Part shown: in pieces, positions 49,401 to 59,525 of the stretch | Layout of the letters: every line of letters starts with the position of its first letter | Numbering within the stretch: the first letter of the stretch is position 1 | Notes under the pieces: model-generated | Seen by the model: only the letters and a program-made list of their open reading frames with translations | What the model was told of the DNA's origin: nothing | Databases searched by the model: none | Position numbers and translations under genes: made by a program | From: Fragum whitleyi | Taxonomy: Eukaryota > Mollusca > Bivalvia > Cardiida > Cardiidae | Reading direction: 5' to 3' | Length of the DNA: 64,000 nucleotides | Assembly (NCBI GenBank): GCA_948146395.1 | Contig: OX411547.1 | Span: forward strand, 55,729,566 to 55,793,565

Positions 49401-52400
49401 GATTTGTGTCTTTTGGTCTCTGCAATATTCTCTTTTATGAAGCTTTAAATAATCAGGACATGTTAATGCAACTTTTCTTAAATAGACAATAGATATGTAA
49501 AGAACTTTCTTATTAATTATTATTTTATTTGTAGGGGCTCCAAACTAGCGACGTCTAGTGGTGACACAACAGTTAAAATCTGGGACTTCTCGAAGGCACA
49601 GTGTGTCCACACATTTACGGACCATACTCACCCAGGTAATGCCAGATATTATTCATATAAGATAAGAACTTTTGTTCTCCAACTAATAGACTCGAAAAGT
49701 AGAACATCTGGTGGTGTCTTGATCAAAAGTGGTTGTGATTATATAAGAAACAACAGGAAACCATGGTTAGTTGCACAAGTCAATGTACTATAACTGCAAA
49801 ATGGTTGAAAGTGGCCATAAACCGCAAACAAACATTTGAACTTGTGCATGACATCCTTAATATCTTCAGACTTGGCAAGAAGTACATGTTGATGGCTCAG
49901 AGCGAAACAGTTGTAACTGCTTAAAATATATAGGCAGTTACAACTGTTTCACGCTGAGCCATCAATGTACTGACAGCTGCATGGACAGCCAATTACTGGC
50001 ATAAATACAATGATCTACTGATCACCTTACAAAAGTTTGATGCAGGAGCTATGTTTAAAGTGCAAAGTAAAAACTCTAACCAGACTGTGCAAATGCACAG
50101 GCTGATTCCAAGTCATTACTTAGCCCACATATAAAGATTTCATTTACAAATAGTAGCTCTTTTCTTGTTAGTCAGATTAGCTGACTTGTGAGAGCACAGG
50201 ACTTCAAAACAATTGAAGGTCAATCATGTCAGTTCATTTTACAGGCTGGCGCACTAATAAAACTAATTGTCTTTGGGCTGAGATGTCAAACGGAAGTGCT
50301 CGTGTCATGGTGCTTTACACAAGCACATTAAAGAACCATGGCATTTCTCAGAAGTAAATTCGTCGTGTATCCTTGCACTACCGCTCTTAACAACTAACCG
50401 TCTTCTTGGGGTATATTCATATGAGCATATGCAACGGTAGCGACAATAAATAAACGGAAATACACACAGTAACTCTTTAATTTGTTATCTTGGTAATATG
50501 TATGGAAAATGAATATGCAAATAATGTTTCCCTCTTTTTATCCCAGTATGGTGTGTAAGCTGGCATCAGTGTGGAGATTTCTTGGCCAGTTGTTCAATGG
50601 ATAACATGGGAAAAGTTTGGGACCTGAACAGTTTACGATGTAGAAACACGCTACGAGGACACAAAGACTCTGTCAATAGTATTGAATTCCTGCCCTACTC
50701 CAATACACTGCTGACCTGCTCTGCTGATAAAACTTTGTCTCTTTGGGATGCAAGAACTGTAAGTAAATGATTCCGAATGGAAGGGTTCCCAAAACTCTCA
50801 TCCAATAAGATATGTAAATTGTTTGCTGCACTTGGTACTTGATGTTAATCTCTTAGTGGCACAAAAATATTGTACCTTTAATGTATAGGAAATTACAATA
50901 GCTTTGAGCTAATGCTAAGTTAAGGCTTTTCTCAGTTGACTAACAAAGTCAAGTAATCTCAGTTGGTAACACAATGTTATAAGGATGTAGATTGTAGGGT
51001 CATGATTAAGAGAATGTAAAATTGTCATTCTGCTATGCTTTATATGTGTTTTTCATATCATAATCTTTGGTGAACTTCGATATCTAATAAACCATAAGCT
51101 TCATGTAGACATAGGATCATCCTTTTTTGCATGACCAGTCAGATATATTTTTGTAACAATCTTTAATAATGATCTTATATTTTCCAGGGACTCTGTGCAC
51201 AGACATTCTATGGACATCTACATTCTGTCAACTTTGCTTCATTTAATCTTAAGGTAAGGCTATAATTTTGCATATTGATGAGTCAGCAAAAATACAACTG
51301 TTTTTTTGCTGACTGATTCAATTGAAGTCTTCTGAAGGCCAAGGGCAAAAGTGGACTAAGTGCCTATAAACTCTAACTGTTTCTTAAATTGTTTGATTTT
51401 TTCAAGCTCTTGTTTTGAAATAATGAGCTTTTGCCATCACCTTGGTGTTATAGTGACAAACTTTGTTCTTTGCCATACGTCTGTTTATACATGTATTCAT
51501 AATTGTGACAGCTCTGTGAAGGAGAAAATCTTTATCTCTTCAAAGAACTTTTTCTAGAAGTTGTATTTCCTTGAACATGTACTCACATGTTCTTGGACTT
51601 AGTGGTTACACTACTGTAAATGTAAGTTTAACCTATAATCATGTATAATTTGTTAAAATATTTACAGGGTGGAACTTTTTCTGCAAGTATTCAATTGTCC
51701 TTTTGCTGCTTCAGAATAGATTTCGCTCTTTCACATTTCTTTTAAAGACTCATTTTTATCATGATATTTATACACTCACTCTTAAGGTTTTTGTCACACA
51801 TTGACAAAGTTCACATTCTGTTGATTTTGTTGTCACATTTCTTTTGGAATAATAAATGAAAATAAAGTCAAACTGAAATACATCAACCAGCCAGGGAACC
51901 AACAAAAATTGGTCGTAAAAAGGAATGGTAACTGAAGGAAGATATTAGTGACCTAAAAGAATAACTTTAATGAATAATGGTGTAATGATAATGATGTTCA
52001 ATTTTAGAAACATCGATAACAAGAGCTGTCACTGTAAGATGACAATGCCCCCGACACCGCTTTGATTTAGAAGTTATGGCCAATGTTAAAGTTTTTGGAC
52101 GGAATGACGGACGGACGGACGGACAGACGGACGAACGGACAAGTCAAATTTATGATGCCTCCCTATCGGGGGCATAAAAACTATTTTGGTTCATATTTGC
52201 TCACCTGAAACCAAACTCTCACTCTGATGTTCTGAACAAATTTTTCAAAGGTTAAGCTATAGTTGCTACATAAATACCATATATCAAGGATTTCCTAATT
52301 TTTCATCAGATATAAGGCAGGACTCCCTCATTTTGTCCATAAGGAGTCCAAAAGACTCCTTTATCATATGAGAATATCAATTCTCCCATCCATGCAACTC

Positions 52401-55400
52401 ATTATCAGACCAATTTTCTTTAACTTTCCCCTACAAAAGTTAAAGCAGAAAACATCCACTATTTCATCTACAAGTGAAGCATCATATTGAGAGGTAAAAT
52501 TGTGGAAAAGAAGAAATTGCTTGTAAAAAGCAATTTCTTCTTTTCCACAATATTTCCCCCATTTAAAAAATTTGGACTCCTTACTTTTATCTTGGACTCC
52601 TTGATTTCATTGGTTGGGAGTCTGCTGGACTCCTTATCAATACAAGTTAGTATCAAACCCTGCAGTTCGTAGTAATTTCGTCATTGTCCACAAGGTTTGC
52701 TTCCATAAAAATTTTTCACTGACTATAATTATTGGCTGCAACAAAATGAATTGGGGCAAAACTAAAAGTCTGTTGTTTGAAAGTGATTTAAAGCCTAACA
52801 AAATACAGTGAAAAATTACAATTATATTTCTAGGGTGACACCCTTGCCTCCTGTGATTCCTATGGTACTGTGAAGTTATGGGATGTAAGACAGGGAGCTC
52901 CTATGGTTAGTTTTGATGTAGGACCACATCCAGCAAACAGGGTAGCATTTGATCCCACTGGTTAGTTTTTTTTTCTTTGCAAAAACAACAAGCTTGTGCC
53001 TAAAACACATTTTATGATCAGAGAAAGATAGTGTTAATCTTCATTAAGATGACATCATAATGATGTCATTTAATATATGTCAGGGATATTTCTAATGACA
53101 GTTCACTTTGGAAAACTAGGATAGGTACTGTAAACAGCTTTATATATGGGGTGTCTGCATTTGGTGGTTTTTGGGTATCAATTTATTGGCGGTTATTCAT
53201 TTGGTGCATTTTATATGTACTGCCAAAATAAAATGCCTTACCTAGTTTTCATTTTTTGTCGTTCAGAAAATGTAAAGCATTTACATCTGTAAACTTAACA
53301 ACAGTTTGTGTTCACACCTTTCAATTGAGTATTAATTGGCATACCATTTTTTCACACATTCTTTGTGAGATTTATATTTTAATATATCAACCATCTTGAA
53401 TCTGGAATTGTGAAATAGGTTTTAGACAAAAAAGTTACAAATGAGAAAGTTGTCTGCAGATTTTCTTATTTTAATTTGAATAAGTATGGTCTGCATATTT
53501 TTGATATAAGGTTCATTAACATTGATTAAAATGTTTATCACACAAGATTACATTTCCCTCATAATAAAGGACTTTTTCATTTAATAATGATAAATATTGG
53601 CAGTGATTTTTTGGCGCATCTTAACTTGACCACCAATTTAGCCAAAATAAAAGCATTGCCAAAGTTTCTTTGTTTGTAGTATGTGAGATTGAGCCTAAGA
53701 TTTTTCTGATTTTTTTTTTTACAAAACGCATTTAATGTTATGGGTACCTACTAGGGATATCTGATTAAGTTTATAAGCAGGTAACAACCAACATTGAGGG
53801 TTCACTCTCAGTGAGTATATCTTTTATTGTGTATTACAGGAGCTGTTCTAGCTGTTGCCAGTAATGATAGCACAATCAAGATGTATGAAGTGGCTAATGG
53901 AAGGGTTAGTATTCTTTACATATTTTCCCCATGAGATTGGGTTCACTTCAATTGGAAGCTTGTCAAATCCATAGAATCATGGACACCATGGTTTGATCCT
54001 GTTACAGTAAATATTCTGTCCAAATTTGTTTCATACCAATGTACAGATAACCCTAAACTTAAATGGGATGAGCATCAGGAGGTTAAGAAAGGATGTAAAG
54101 GTAGTAATAGTGTGAGAATAACCAGCAATCAATGGTTAGGTGCACTAGCAGCCAAGACGTGACTGGGATACTGTGAAAAGTGATGTATACCCTAATTTAA
54201 ATAAACAACAGATAATTGTTTCATTGCCTTATTGATAACTAGAACTGTCGCAGAGCGGACTTATACCCCCCACAAGCACTTTGTCAGAATGCAAGTGCTA
54301 TTAGTGCAGGATGTGTTTGTAACAAATATTGAGGTCATATGCAGCATTTGCATGAAGTTTCATGATTCTAGGTTGCTTGTTTTTTTAGTTAGAGAAATGA
54401 AAATTGAACAAAGGCTGACTGTGACCTTGACTTTTGACCTATATGACCCAAAATCAATAGGCACTTCCTTGGATCATAAGCACCATTTGCATAAAGCTTC
54501 ATGCTTTTAGGTCACTTGGTTCTCAAGTTAGAGTCCGGAAATGAAAATTGAACAGAGGCTCACTGTGACCTTGACCTTTGTAACCCAAAAACAATTGGCA
54601 CTTCCTTGGGTCATAAGGAACATTTGTTTAAAGTTTCATGATTGTAGGCCACTTGGTTCTTGAGTTAGAGGCTGGAAGCAAAAATTGAACAAAGGCTGAC
54701 TGTGACCTTGACATTTGACCTATGTGACCCCAAAACAAAAGGGCACTTCCTTGGGTCATAAGGAACATTTGTATAAATGTTCATGATTGTAGGTCATTTG
54801 GTTCTGAAGTTAGAGTCTGGAAACGAAAATTGAACAAAGGCTGACTGTGGCTTTGACCTTAGACCTATGTTACCCAAAAACAATAGGGCACTTCCTTGGG
54901 TCATAAGGAACATTTGTATTAAGTTTCATGACTGAAGTCCACTTGGTTCTTGACTTAGAGTCCGGAAACAAAAATTGAACAAAGGCTGACTGTGACCTTG
55001 ACCTTTGACCTATGTGACCCCAAAACAATAGGGAACTTCCTTGGGTCATAAGGAACATTTGTATAAAGTTTCATGATTGTAGGTCATTTGGTTCTTGAGT
55101 TAGAGTCCGGAAACGAAAAGGTCTATGTATGGACGGCCTTACGGATGGACAGACAGATAGACATGGTGAAACCAATATACCCACCTCTACTTTGTAGGTG
55201 GGGGGTATAATGAAAATTGTTATGCCTCTGCATTTGTAGACCAAGGGCACATATTGTTTTGCTGCTGTCCTCTTTCTGTATGCACCAAACTTTACCATAA
55301 AACTTAACATATCTGATAACTTTAAGTCTGTTCAAGAAACAATGCTCATATTTGGCATGGTGATAGATCAAAATGATTAGTTATTATATGCAGTTTCCAA

Positions 55401-55688
55401 GGCCAAGGTTGTTTGACAAGGTCAAGTCTATATTTCAAAAAAAAAAAAAAAAAAAAAAAAATAAAAAAAATTCTGATTTTGGGATGTTGATGTTTCATAA
55501 ATACATCTTGTTTTGAAAGTGGTTGATGCCAATCTAAAAAGTGGAGTTCATTTACATGTTTTATAATGTATTTTCAGATTACCTCCCTTGTTGGCCATGA
55601 AGATGCTGTACAATGTCTGGTATTTGACAAGAAGGGAGAGTACATGGTGTCTGGTGGAAGTGATCTGTCTATCAGGATTTGGTCCTAG
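34417..55688 (+). CDS. SPAG16: SPAG16 / PF20 axonemal central-apparatus WD40 protein, complete, 16 exons
   Basis: Exons: 34417-34456, 38520-38597, 40557-40624, 40953-41077, 42397-42534, 43360-43467, 44392-44579, 45034-45182, 45956-46089, 47172-47315, 49535-49635, 50547-50758, 51188-51253, 52834-52960, 53840-53904, 55578-55688. All join in phase to 1854 nt, giving 617 aa (human about 631 aa, also 16 exons). The acidic N-terminus FQYEEVPVDEDF is followed by a LisH-like segment (FLVRMRMERTLDCFQTEWYE, about residues 85-107). A charged coiled coil follows (about 125-240) with the conserved HRMHHKRVVQEKNKLIND. From about residue 330 there are seven WD40 blades whose closing strands read WKMWS, VKIWD, GKVWD, LSLWD, VKLWD, IKMYE and IRIWS. 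PF20/SPAG16 bridges the two central microtubules of motile cilia and flagella. I chose the start at 34417 because residues FYLEREQ then align with the family N-terminus; an in-frame ATG at 34261 lies upstream of the X-box and is less likely. Introns are loaded with repeats. Confidence 0.95.
34572..35045 (+). mobile_element. tRNA-derived SINE, family 1, copy 1 (interrupted)
   Basis: The tRNA-like head has an A-box-like TTAGAGCGTCAG and a B box GGGGTTCGAGTCC at 34618-34632. The body continues after the insertion at 34896 with TGACAGCGAGGTGTTTCC, CAGCTGTAAATGGGTAGCAG and GGATTCCACTG. The head is too degenerate to be a tRNA gene. A 260 bp MITE interrupts it. SPAG16 intron 1. Confidence 0.75.
34636..34895. 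mobile_element. 260 bp TIR MITE nested in the SINE
   Basis: Ends GGTGCGTTCGTTAGAGC and the inverse GCCCTAACGAACGCACC form a 17 bp TIR with one mismatch. The interior shares blocks (GAAAATATTCGACGTCG, CTTAAGATTCTTA) with the repeat around 5540-5710, so these are related. The uninterrupted SINE relative at 38209-38365 lacks it. Confidence 0.75.
35050..36500. other. SPAG16 intron 1, unassigned part
   Basis: A 104-codon open frame at 35607-35921 is AT-rich and lacks protein-like features. A weak palindrome TTGTCCTGC / GCAGGACAA lies at about 36243-36357. Confidence 0.4.
36530..36625 (-). mobile_element. tRNA-derived SINE, family 2, copy 1 (5' part)
   Basis: Minus strand: TTGGTAGTGCGTCAGACTG, then B box CCTGGGTTCAATCCCAAAC, then TGTGGGATAGCAGCTG. 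Confidence 0.65.
36771..36822 (-). mobile_element. 3' part of SINE family 1, copy 2
   Basis: On the minus strand GGATTCCACTGCCTCTCG followed by AATTTCTCACGCAAAATTGG matches the downstream body of copy 1 at 35003-35045. It is separated from its own head by the inserted tandem-repeat element. Confidence 0.7.
36826..38208 (-). mobile_element. Tandem-repeat element inserted in a SINE (about 170 bp units)
   Basis: About seven diverged units of roughly 165-180 bp. Each contains AACTTTAACCAAAAACTT, GACATCATTACTTCATA, AGGCTTTCACCAGAGACC and TTTGACCTTGACCTT. The outer parts carry AGCTCGTCCAGGACG at the left and GGGCGAGCTATGTTGTCC at the right. Because it splits a SINE, its outer limits are well bracketed. 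Located in SPAG16 intron 1. Confidence 0.7.
38209..38365 (-). mobile_element. tRNA-derived SINE, family 1, copy 2 (5' part)
   Basis: On the minus strand it reads AATAGCTCAGTGGTTAGAGC (A box region) then CAGGGGTTTGAGTCCTGG (B box region), then the body GACAGCGAGGTGTTTCC and CTGTAAATGGGTAGCAG. Its 3' part is displaced to 36771-36822 by the tandem-repeat element at 36826-38208. Confidence 0.8.
39795..39957. mobile_element. Foldback MITE family P1, copy 4
   Basis: SPAG16 intron 2. Diverged ends, but centre GTTTCCTAATGATTTCATC and AGGAAACCTTGATTAACAT are clear. Confidence 0.7.
40088..40502. mobile_element. CRE-bearing repeat family X, copy 3
   Basis: Hairpin CTATATTTTCACGAGTGG / CCACGAGTGAAAATATA at the left; TGACGTCA at 40346 and 40374. 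It ends 54 bp before SPAG16 exon 3. Confidence 0.75.
42076..42385 (+). repeat. About 19-20 bp minisatellite abutting SPAG16 exon 5
   Basis: About 15 units around ACAGGCTCAAATGTCACAA. It stops 12 bp before the acceptor AG of exon 5 (42395-42396). Confidence 0.85.
42680..43097. mobile_element. CRE-bearing repeat family Y, copy 2
   Basis: Same order as 29110-29513 with TGACGTCA at 42840 and a decayed TGACATCA before it. SPAG16 intron 5. A shorter remnant (AAACAGATAAAACTCAAC) lies at 59690-60020. Confidence 0.7.
43492..43624. repeat. Hairpin MITE CTGCCCTG, copy 2
   Basis: Same layout as 10465-10601, 24 bp after SPAG16 exon 6. Confidence 0.65.
44080..44338. mobile_element. TIR MITE family W, copy 1
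   Basis: GTGTGACCCGTCACACTAAA to TTTTTGTGTAATTGG, with TIR-like ends and CCTGGTCAGACTGGCAG inside. It sits immediately upstream of SPAG16 exon 7 and keeps that exon's frame open upstream, which creates a misleadingly long open frame. Confidence 0.65.
45847..45915. repeat. Perfect hairpin, family H, copy 1
   Basis: Arm CACTATTGTAAGTGCCTATA, 4 nt AT-rich loop, exact inverse arm, extended outward by GTGCAA / TTGCAC and GGGA / TCCC. It ends 40 bp before SPAG16 exon 9. Confidence 0.85.
46833..46958. repeat. Foldback repeat GAGGTATAAAAC, copy 2
   Basis: TTGTGGTATAAAACCAAAAA and, at the right, GTTTCTTGTTTCATACCG. SPAG16 intron 9. Confidence 0.5.
47453..47614. mobile_element. Foldback MITE family P1, copy 5
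   Basis: SPAG16 intron 10, with the same 160 bp layout (GACCAAGGTTTCCTAATG and inverse). Confidence 0.7.
47945..48180 (+). mobile_element. tRNA-derived SINE, family 2, copy 2 (body before mariner-like insertion)
   Basis: GCGTCTGACTGTCAATCTAG, CCCATGTGGGATAGCAGTTG, AAAGGATGTCATGGTAGTAA and TTAGGTGCATCAGCC. The tail resumes at 49357 with AACTCCATTTAAACAAAC. Confidence 0.7.
48182..49356. mobile_element. Mariner-like element with about 32 bp TIRs and a TA target duplication
   Basis: The left end CGAGGGTTGTCCCAGGAATT and the inverted right end (49325-49356) match over about 32 bp with one difference, flanked by TA on both sides (48180-48181, 49357-49358). TIR sequence, TA target and 1.18 kb length fit the mariner superfamily. 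On the minus strand near 48390-48450 a fragment GSYFEKK resembles a mariner transposase end, but no intact transposase frame exists. It lies in SPAG16 intron 10 and is inserted into a SINE tail. Confidence 0.65.
49882..49970. repeat. Hairpin, family H, copy 2
   Basis: GTACATGTTGATGGCTCAG ... AACAGTTGTAACTGC, then TATATAG loop, then the inverse. About 39 nt arms. SPAG16 intron 11. Confidence 0.85.
52018..52185. mobile_element. Short element with GGACGG run
   Basis: Starts AACAAGAGCTGTCA and ATGCCCCCGA; ends TCGGGGGCAT, so ATGCCCCCGA/TCGGGGGCAT are inverse. The (GGAC)n run lies between them. SPAG16 intron 13. Confidence 0.55.
52499..52552. repeat. Hairpin AGAAATTGCTTG, copy 2 (perfect arms)
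   Basis: ATTGTGGAAAAGAAGAAATT GCTTG then a 4-nt loop and the exact inverse, about 25 nt arms. SPAG16 intron 13. Confidence 0.7.
54040..54215 (+). mobile_element. tRNA-derived SINE, family 2, copy 3 (3' part, uninterrupted tail)
   Basis: AAAGGATGTAAAGGTAGTAA, ATGGTTAGGTGCACTAGCAG, then GATGTATACCCTAATTTAAA and ATAAACAAC. It supplies the empty site for the mariner-like element. Confidence 0.65.
54238..55212. repeat. Tandem-repeat element in SPAG16 intron 15, about 145 bp units
   Basis: About five and a half units with TTGAACAAAGGCTGACTGTG, ACCTTGACCTTTGACC, CACTTCCTTGGGTCATAAG and AAAGTTTCATGATTGTAGG. The ends are short inverted matches ATACCCCCC (54265) and GGGGGGTAT (55200), followed by a GGACGG/ACAGAC run at the right end. 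Confidence 0.75.
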
Positions 55689-55773
55689 TTAGGGGGGAAT
55701 GTATTAGGATGGAAAATATTGATAGACTTATATGAAAATATAAAAGGACTGAAAGCATTAATGTTTTTATTTG

Positions 55774-56030
55774 TGACCTGTCAGGTGAAAAAGGACCATC
55801 TGGGAACTCTGTTCAATAAATATTTGGAAAAGGGATTGGTAATAGTAGAGGTCAGTCAGAGGTTGCATTTAAAAAAATCTTTTACAAGAAGGTAGAATGA
55901 TCGTTCTCGATACAGAAAATAAGCAAAATGCAAAAAGTTTAGTCCCTAGTCAGCCTGTGCAGCCTGACTAGGGCCAACACTTTACACTGCAATCAGATGG
56001 TCCCTTTTTGCCTGACAGGCAATGTTTAAA
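55774..56030. mobile_element. TIR MITE family W, copy 2, in SPAG16 3' flank
   Basis: Ends GTGACCTGTCAGGTGAAAAA and TTTTTGCCTGACAGGCAA form a TIR of about 30 bp. Fragments of the family occur at 26875-26960, 41590-41690 and 50058-50130 (AGTCAGCCTGYGCAG core). Confidence 0.7.
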
Positions 56031-56057
56031 GGGAAAAAATCACCTTCCCGAAAATCA

Positions 56058-56075
56058 AATAAAGTTTAGAATAAA
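56058..56075 (+). terminator. Candidate poly(A) signals of SPAG16
   Basis: AATAAA at 56058 and again at 56070, about 370 bp after the stop. An earlier AATAAA at 55815 lies inside the MITE at 55774-56030. Which is used cannot be told from sequence. Confidence 0.35.
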
Positions 56076-56229
56076 TTATGCTGTTATCATGTTTTTTACT
56101 AGTTCTTTTCTGTACTAAGGCATTATTTTGTGAATTTTCTGCTATACCGTAACTACAGCTTTGTACAAAAATGTAGTTACGGTTTAGCAGAAAATTGACA
56201 TAATATTGCGTAAGTACAGAAAAGAATTA

Positions 56230-56740
56230 CAGCCATGTACAAGCTACAGTTATGAGGTTTTAGCAGAAAACTGACGATTTAATTAGAATATTCTTGTTGG
56301 TTACATTTGGTCAATTTTAAGTGGCACATGTCATGTAGACTTTGTAGTTTCTAAAACCTTGTTTCTACAACTTTAATCAAGTTGTAATTACGAGGTTTTT
56401 GAACTCCATCAATGATACTGTCTAGTACCAATTGATATCATTGCTCTGACTTAAATAAAAGGGAAGGACAAGCTACTTAAAAAGGCTATGACATTTTAAG
56501 CCCTTGAAATTGTTATCTACTTAATTGCAGAAATGAATTAAATTTTAGATAGAAATTGAGCTATTACTCAAATAAGCATGGGGAAAGAAAATGCTTGAAT
56601 ATCCCGTAAAAATACTGGAAGGTCAAAGAAGTCATCTTTTAATGGGAAAAGAAAAACTTTCAATTGTAATTTCAATTGAGATTTTCAGAAAATTGATATG
56701 GCCATAGTATAGATTTACATTTGAGAAATAAAGAAGTGAA
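56230..56740. other. SPAG16 3' flank, no gene
   Basis: Preceded by a palindrome at about 56105-56225 (TTTTCTGTACT outer, ACCGTAACTACA / TGTAGTTACGGT inner). Nothing coding seen. Confidence 0.45.
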
Positions 56741-56742
56741 GG

Positions 56743-56830
56743 GTACATATTGATGGCTGATCCCAAAACAGTTGTTACTGCCTATAAACATAAAGGTAGT
56801 ACAACTGTTTGCACCGAGCCTTTGATATGG
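56743..56830. repeat. Hairpin, family H, copy 3
   Basis: TATTGATGGCTGATC ... ACAGTTGTTACTGCC, loop TATAAACATAAA, imperfect inverse arm. Confidence 0.75.
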
Positions 56831-56836
56831 ACCTAC

Positions 56837-56895
56837 CAGTGCTGCAATGTTGTAAGTGGCTATCTTTAAACAGCTACTTACAACATTTTAGCACA
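56837..56895. repeat. Hairpin, family H, copy 4
   Basis: GCAATGTTGTAAGTGGCT, loop ATCTTTAAAC, inverse AGCTACTTACAACATT. Directly follows copy 3. Confidence 0.75.
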
Positions 56896-57744
56896 TGGAT
56901 TTCTGTAACTTTAAAATAAACAAATATTGATATATAGCTAAATCTGTGATCTAAGTTATGAATTTATTAAAGTATAAATCCAAAAAAATCTAGTTTTTTT
57001 GTTTTCTTTTCCATTATCAGGTCAAAATCACTACCCTTAACACTAACTTGCTTTTTCCCAAGCTATTATGATAGATGATGATATGCATCCACTGGTTCCA
57101 AGGTCATGGACATATGACAAGGTCATCAATCAAAATTCTAAAAAAAGTGCTGATTTGGAGGGGAAATTAGTGTTTTACAAACACATCTTGTCTCGAGCCA
57201 AAGGTCAAGTTATTGTTGTCAACCCATCTTCCACAGTAAAGGCATTGGCAGTGTGACAAACATCAATCTTTGTCAAGCCAAGATATTATTTAAGTTATTT
57301 TCTTGAAACATGGCATAGGTACTCTCAATCACAAGATCAATCTATACTATGAAGAAGAGGGGGGGGGGGTCATTTGTAAGTTTTATGCCCCTTTTTTCTC
57401 AGCTCTTTTCTTATCATTCACTTGAGGCAAGATAAAGCATCCAATTGCAGTGCTCTTCTTGAATAGTGCTTTTCTTATAGTTTCAGAATTAAACTCGCCT
57501 CTAACATTATACTTGTTAAAGAGATTCTGCTATAAACGATGAATTTGTTTTATTTAAGTTTCAGCAAGAGTGTCATCATATGCGAGTCAACAACGGATTT
57601 TGCATACAGGCCTCTGTGAAGCAGCATAAGATAATTTGTACATGGTCAAATGAAAAGGCATGTTCATTGAAACTTTTGGGCAAATCCATCTATTATTTTA
57701 GGAAGAGATGTGCTAAAAAGGAATTTACATACAGATTTATTTTA

Positions 57745-58445
57745 GGCTCCACTGGCCATAGGCCAGCCAGCTATCATCATGGCGTTTTGTCCTTCATGCA
57801 TTCATCAGTATGCAAACTTTCTTTATAACATATTTTGCTCCCCTGAGCCAATTTCAACAAAACTTGGCAGAAATGTTCTCTTGGTGACCCTCTTCCAGAT
57901 TTGTTTAAGAAATTTAAATTGACCCCAAAATATGGGTGTGGCAGGGAGGGGCTTAGTTTTACATCAAAATCTCTAAAAATCTTTAAAAAAAAATTATTGG
58001 ACCAATTTCAATTAAATTTGGCATGAATGTTCCTATTCGATGACCATTTCACCATTGTGTCAATTTCAAATTGTGTATTTAAATATTAGTAAACAAAATT
58101 AATTTAACAAATCTTAGTTAAATATGTCTGAAATTTATTTAAGTGAAAATAAAAAAGTTGTCTTCTATGTTATTTTATATGTTAATTATGAATGTACATG
58201 AAAGATAATTCCCGATTGCTTGCAAAAATTATAAATTTTGAGCAAGTCGGAATTCTGTCTTAATGTCGGCAATTTTAGGACCATGCATGGTTTGATTTCT
58301 ATTTTGAATACAAGTACCTTTTTTCCAAATGTGGATATGTTAACGTCAGTGGAACGATACGGGCCCTCTTGGACCTCTTGCTTATGCATTATCATCAAAT
58401 ACCTATAGCCAAACATAGGCATTGGTATGTGTTGCTCTTGTTTCT
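57745..58445. repeat. Relative of the 2490-2990 repeat
   Basis: AGGCTCCACTGGCCATAGG, CAGAAATGTTCTCTTGGTGA and GTGTGGCAGGGAGGGGCTTA; it probably ends near GGTATGTGTTGCTCTTGTTT. Intergenic between SPAG16 and the IAH1-like gene. Confidence 0.45.
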
Positions 58446-58897
58446 AATTAGGTTCAAGAAAAAGAGTTTTATCAAAGCCATGGACATATGATATGACTCT
58501 CGTTTAAACTAAATTGATGAAAAGAAGATACTTTTATTTGTTTTTATAGATAGAAATGATTAGACATCACTTAGTTCATTAAATTTTTTGCTATTACAGA
58601 CAGACAAACAGACAACAGAAAAATAATACCTGAGCTTTTGAATCTAAAGACCTGAAAATGAAAAATAAAGACATTATGTGTGCTTAGAATAGATTTAATA
58701 ACATTTAATAAAGATTAATATAATTTATAGAAAACATGAATAGAAATGTGCCTAAATATTTCATCCATACAAGGCAACTATGGCACTTTCAAACAATTTC
58801 ATTAAATCTTTTGGACACACTCTGTGAATTACTTTCATTTAAACTTATTTAATTTAATCTAACATGGAGTAAAATGTGTTATAAATACTTTAATTGA

Positions 58898-58967
58898 GGG
58901 ATCAGTACAAAACTATTGTAAGTGCCTATTAATATATAGGCACTTACAATAGTTTACGTTCTGACCT
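58898..58967. repeat. Hairpin, family H, copy 5
   Basis: AAACTATTGTAAGTGCCTAT, loop, inverse ATAGGCACTTACAATAGTTT. Confidence 0.8.
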
Positions 58968-58980
58968 TTAAACAATTTGA

Positions 58981-59053
58981 GGTATCAGCCCATTACTATT
59001 GAAAGTGCCTTTAATTAAATATGCACTTTCAATAGTTAATGCACTGTTCCCTC
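58981..59053. repeat. Hairpin, family H, copy 6
   Basis: ACTATTGAAAGTGC, AT-rich loop, inverse GCACTTTCAATAGT. Together with copy 5 it is enclosed by GAGGGA ... TCCCTC. Confidence 0.8.
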
Positions 59054-59317
59054 AGATAGAATATGCACTGAAATAATATAAAATGTTAATTTGGTCTCAT
59101 CATGCAAGACAAATTGAGGTAGAAGTTCAAACAGAAGACTGCTGGTTAGACATACATTGGCTTATGCCTAAACCAAACTTACCATAGGTGTAGTCTTATC
59201 TTAGTCTACAACACCTTTCTTGTCACTTTTACTAGTAATTCAGAGTTACATTTAAAGCTGAATTTAAATTGAAAACTTGCCCACAATCAGGTTTTCATAT
59301 TTTATTCAGGAATTTGA

Positions 59318-59525
59318 TTGATTGATTGAATGGAGCTTAACGCTGCCGCAGCACCTAACAATGGTTTCCTGTTATTGCTCTCACCAGTACAACCATCACA
59401 TCCTTTCCCAGCTATCTCACATAGGTCTACAATTATCAACCCATTGGTGAGAGACAAATAGTTGGAAAGAATAAATGTCCTTGTTGGGTATCGAACCCAG
59501 GACATCTAAGTTTACAGTCTGAAGG
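59318..59525 (-). mobile_element. tRNA-derived SINE, family 2, copy 4
   Basis: Minus strand: CTGTAAACTTAGATGTCCTG, GGTTCGATACCC (B box), CACCAATGGGTTGATAATTG, GGTGCTGCGGCAG, ending in (ATCA)n. Confidence 0.7.

Noticed and set aside
50582..50770. Apparent small WD40 gene
   Set aside because: It is the interior of SPAG16 exon 12 plus its donor; the exon starts at 50547 in phase with exon 11.
57068..57256. 62-codon frame MIDDDMHPLVPRS...
   Set aside because: No family seen, no splice context, isolated in the SPAG16 3' flank; most likely chance or an old element fragment.
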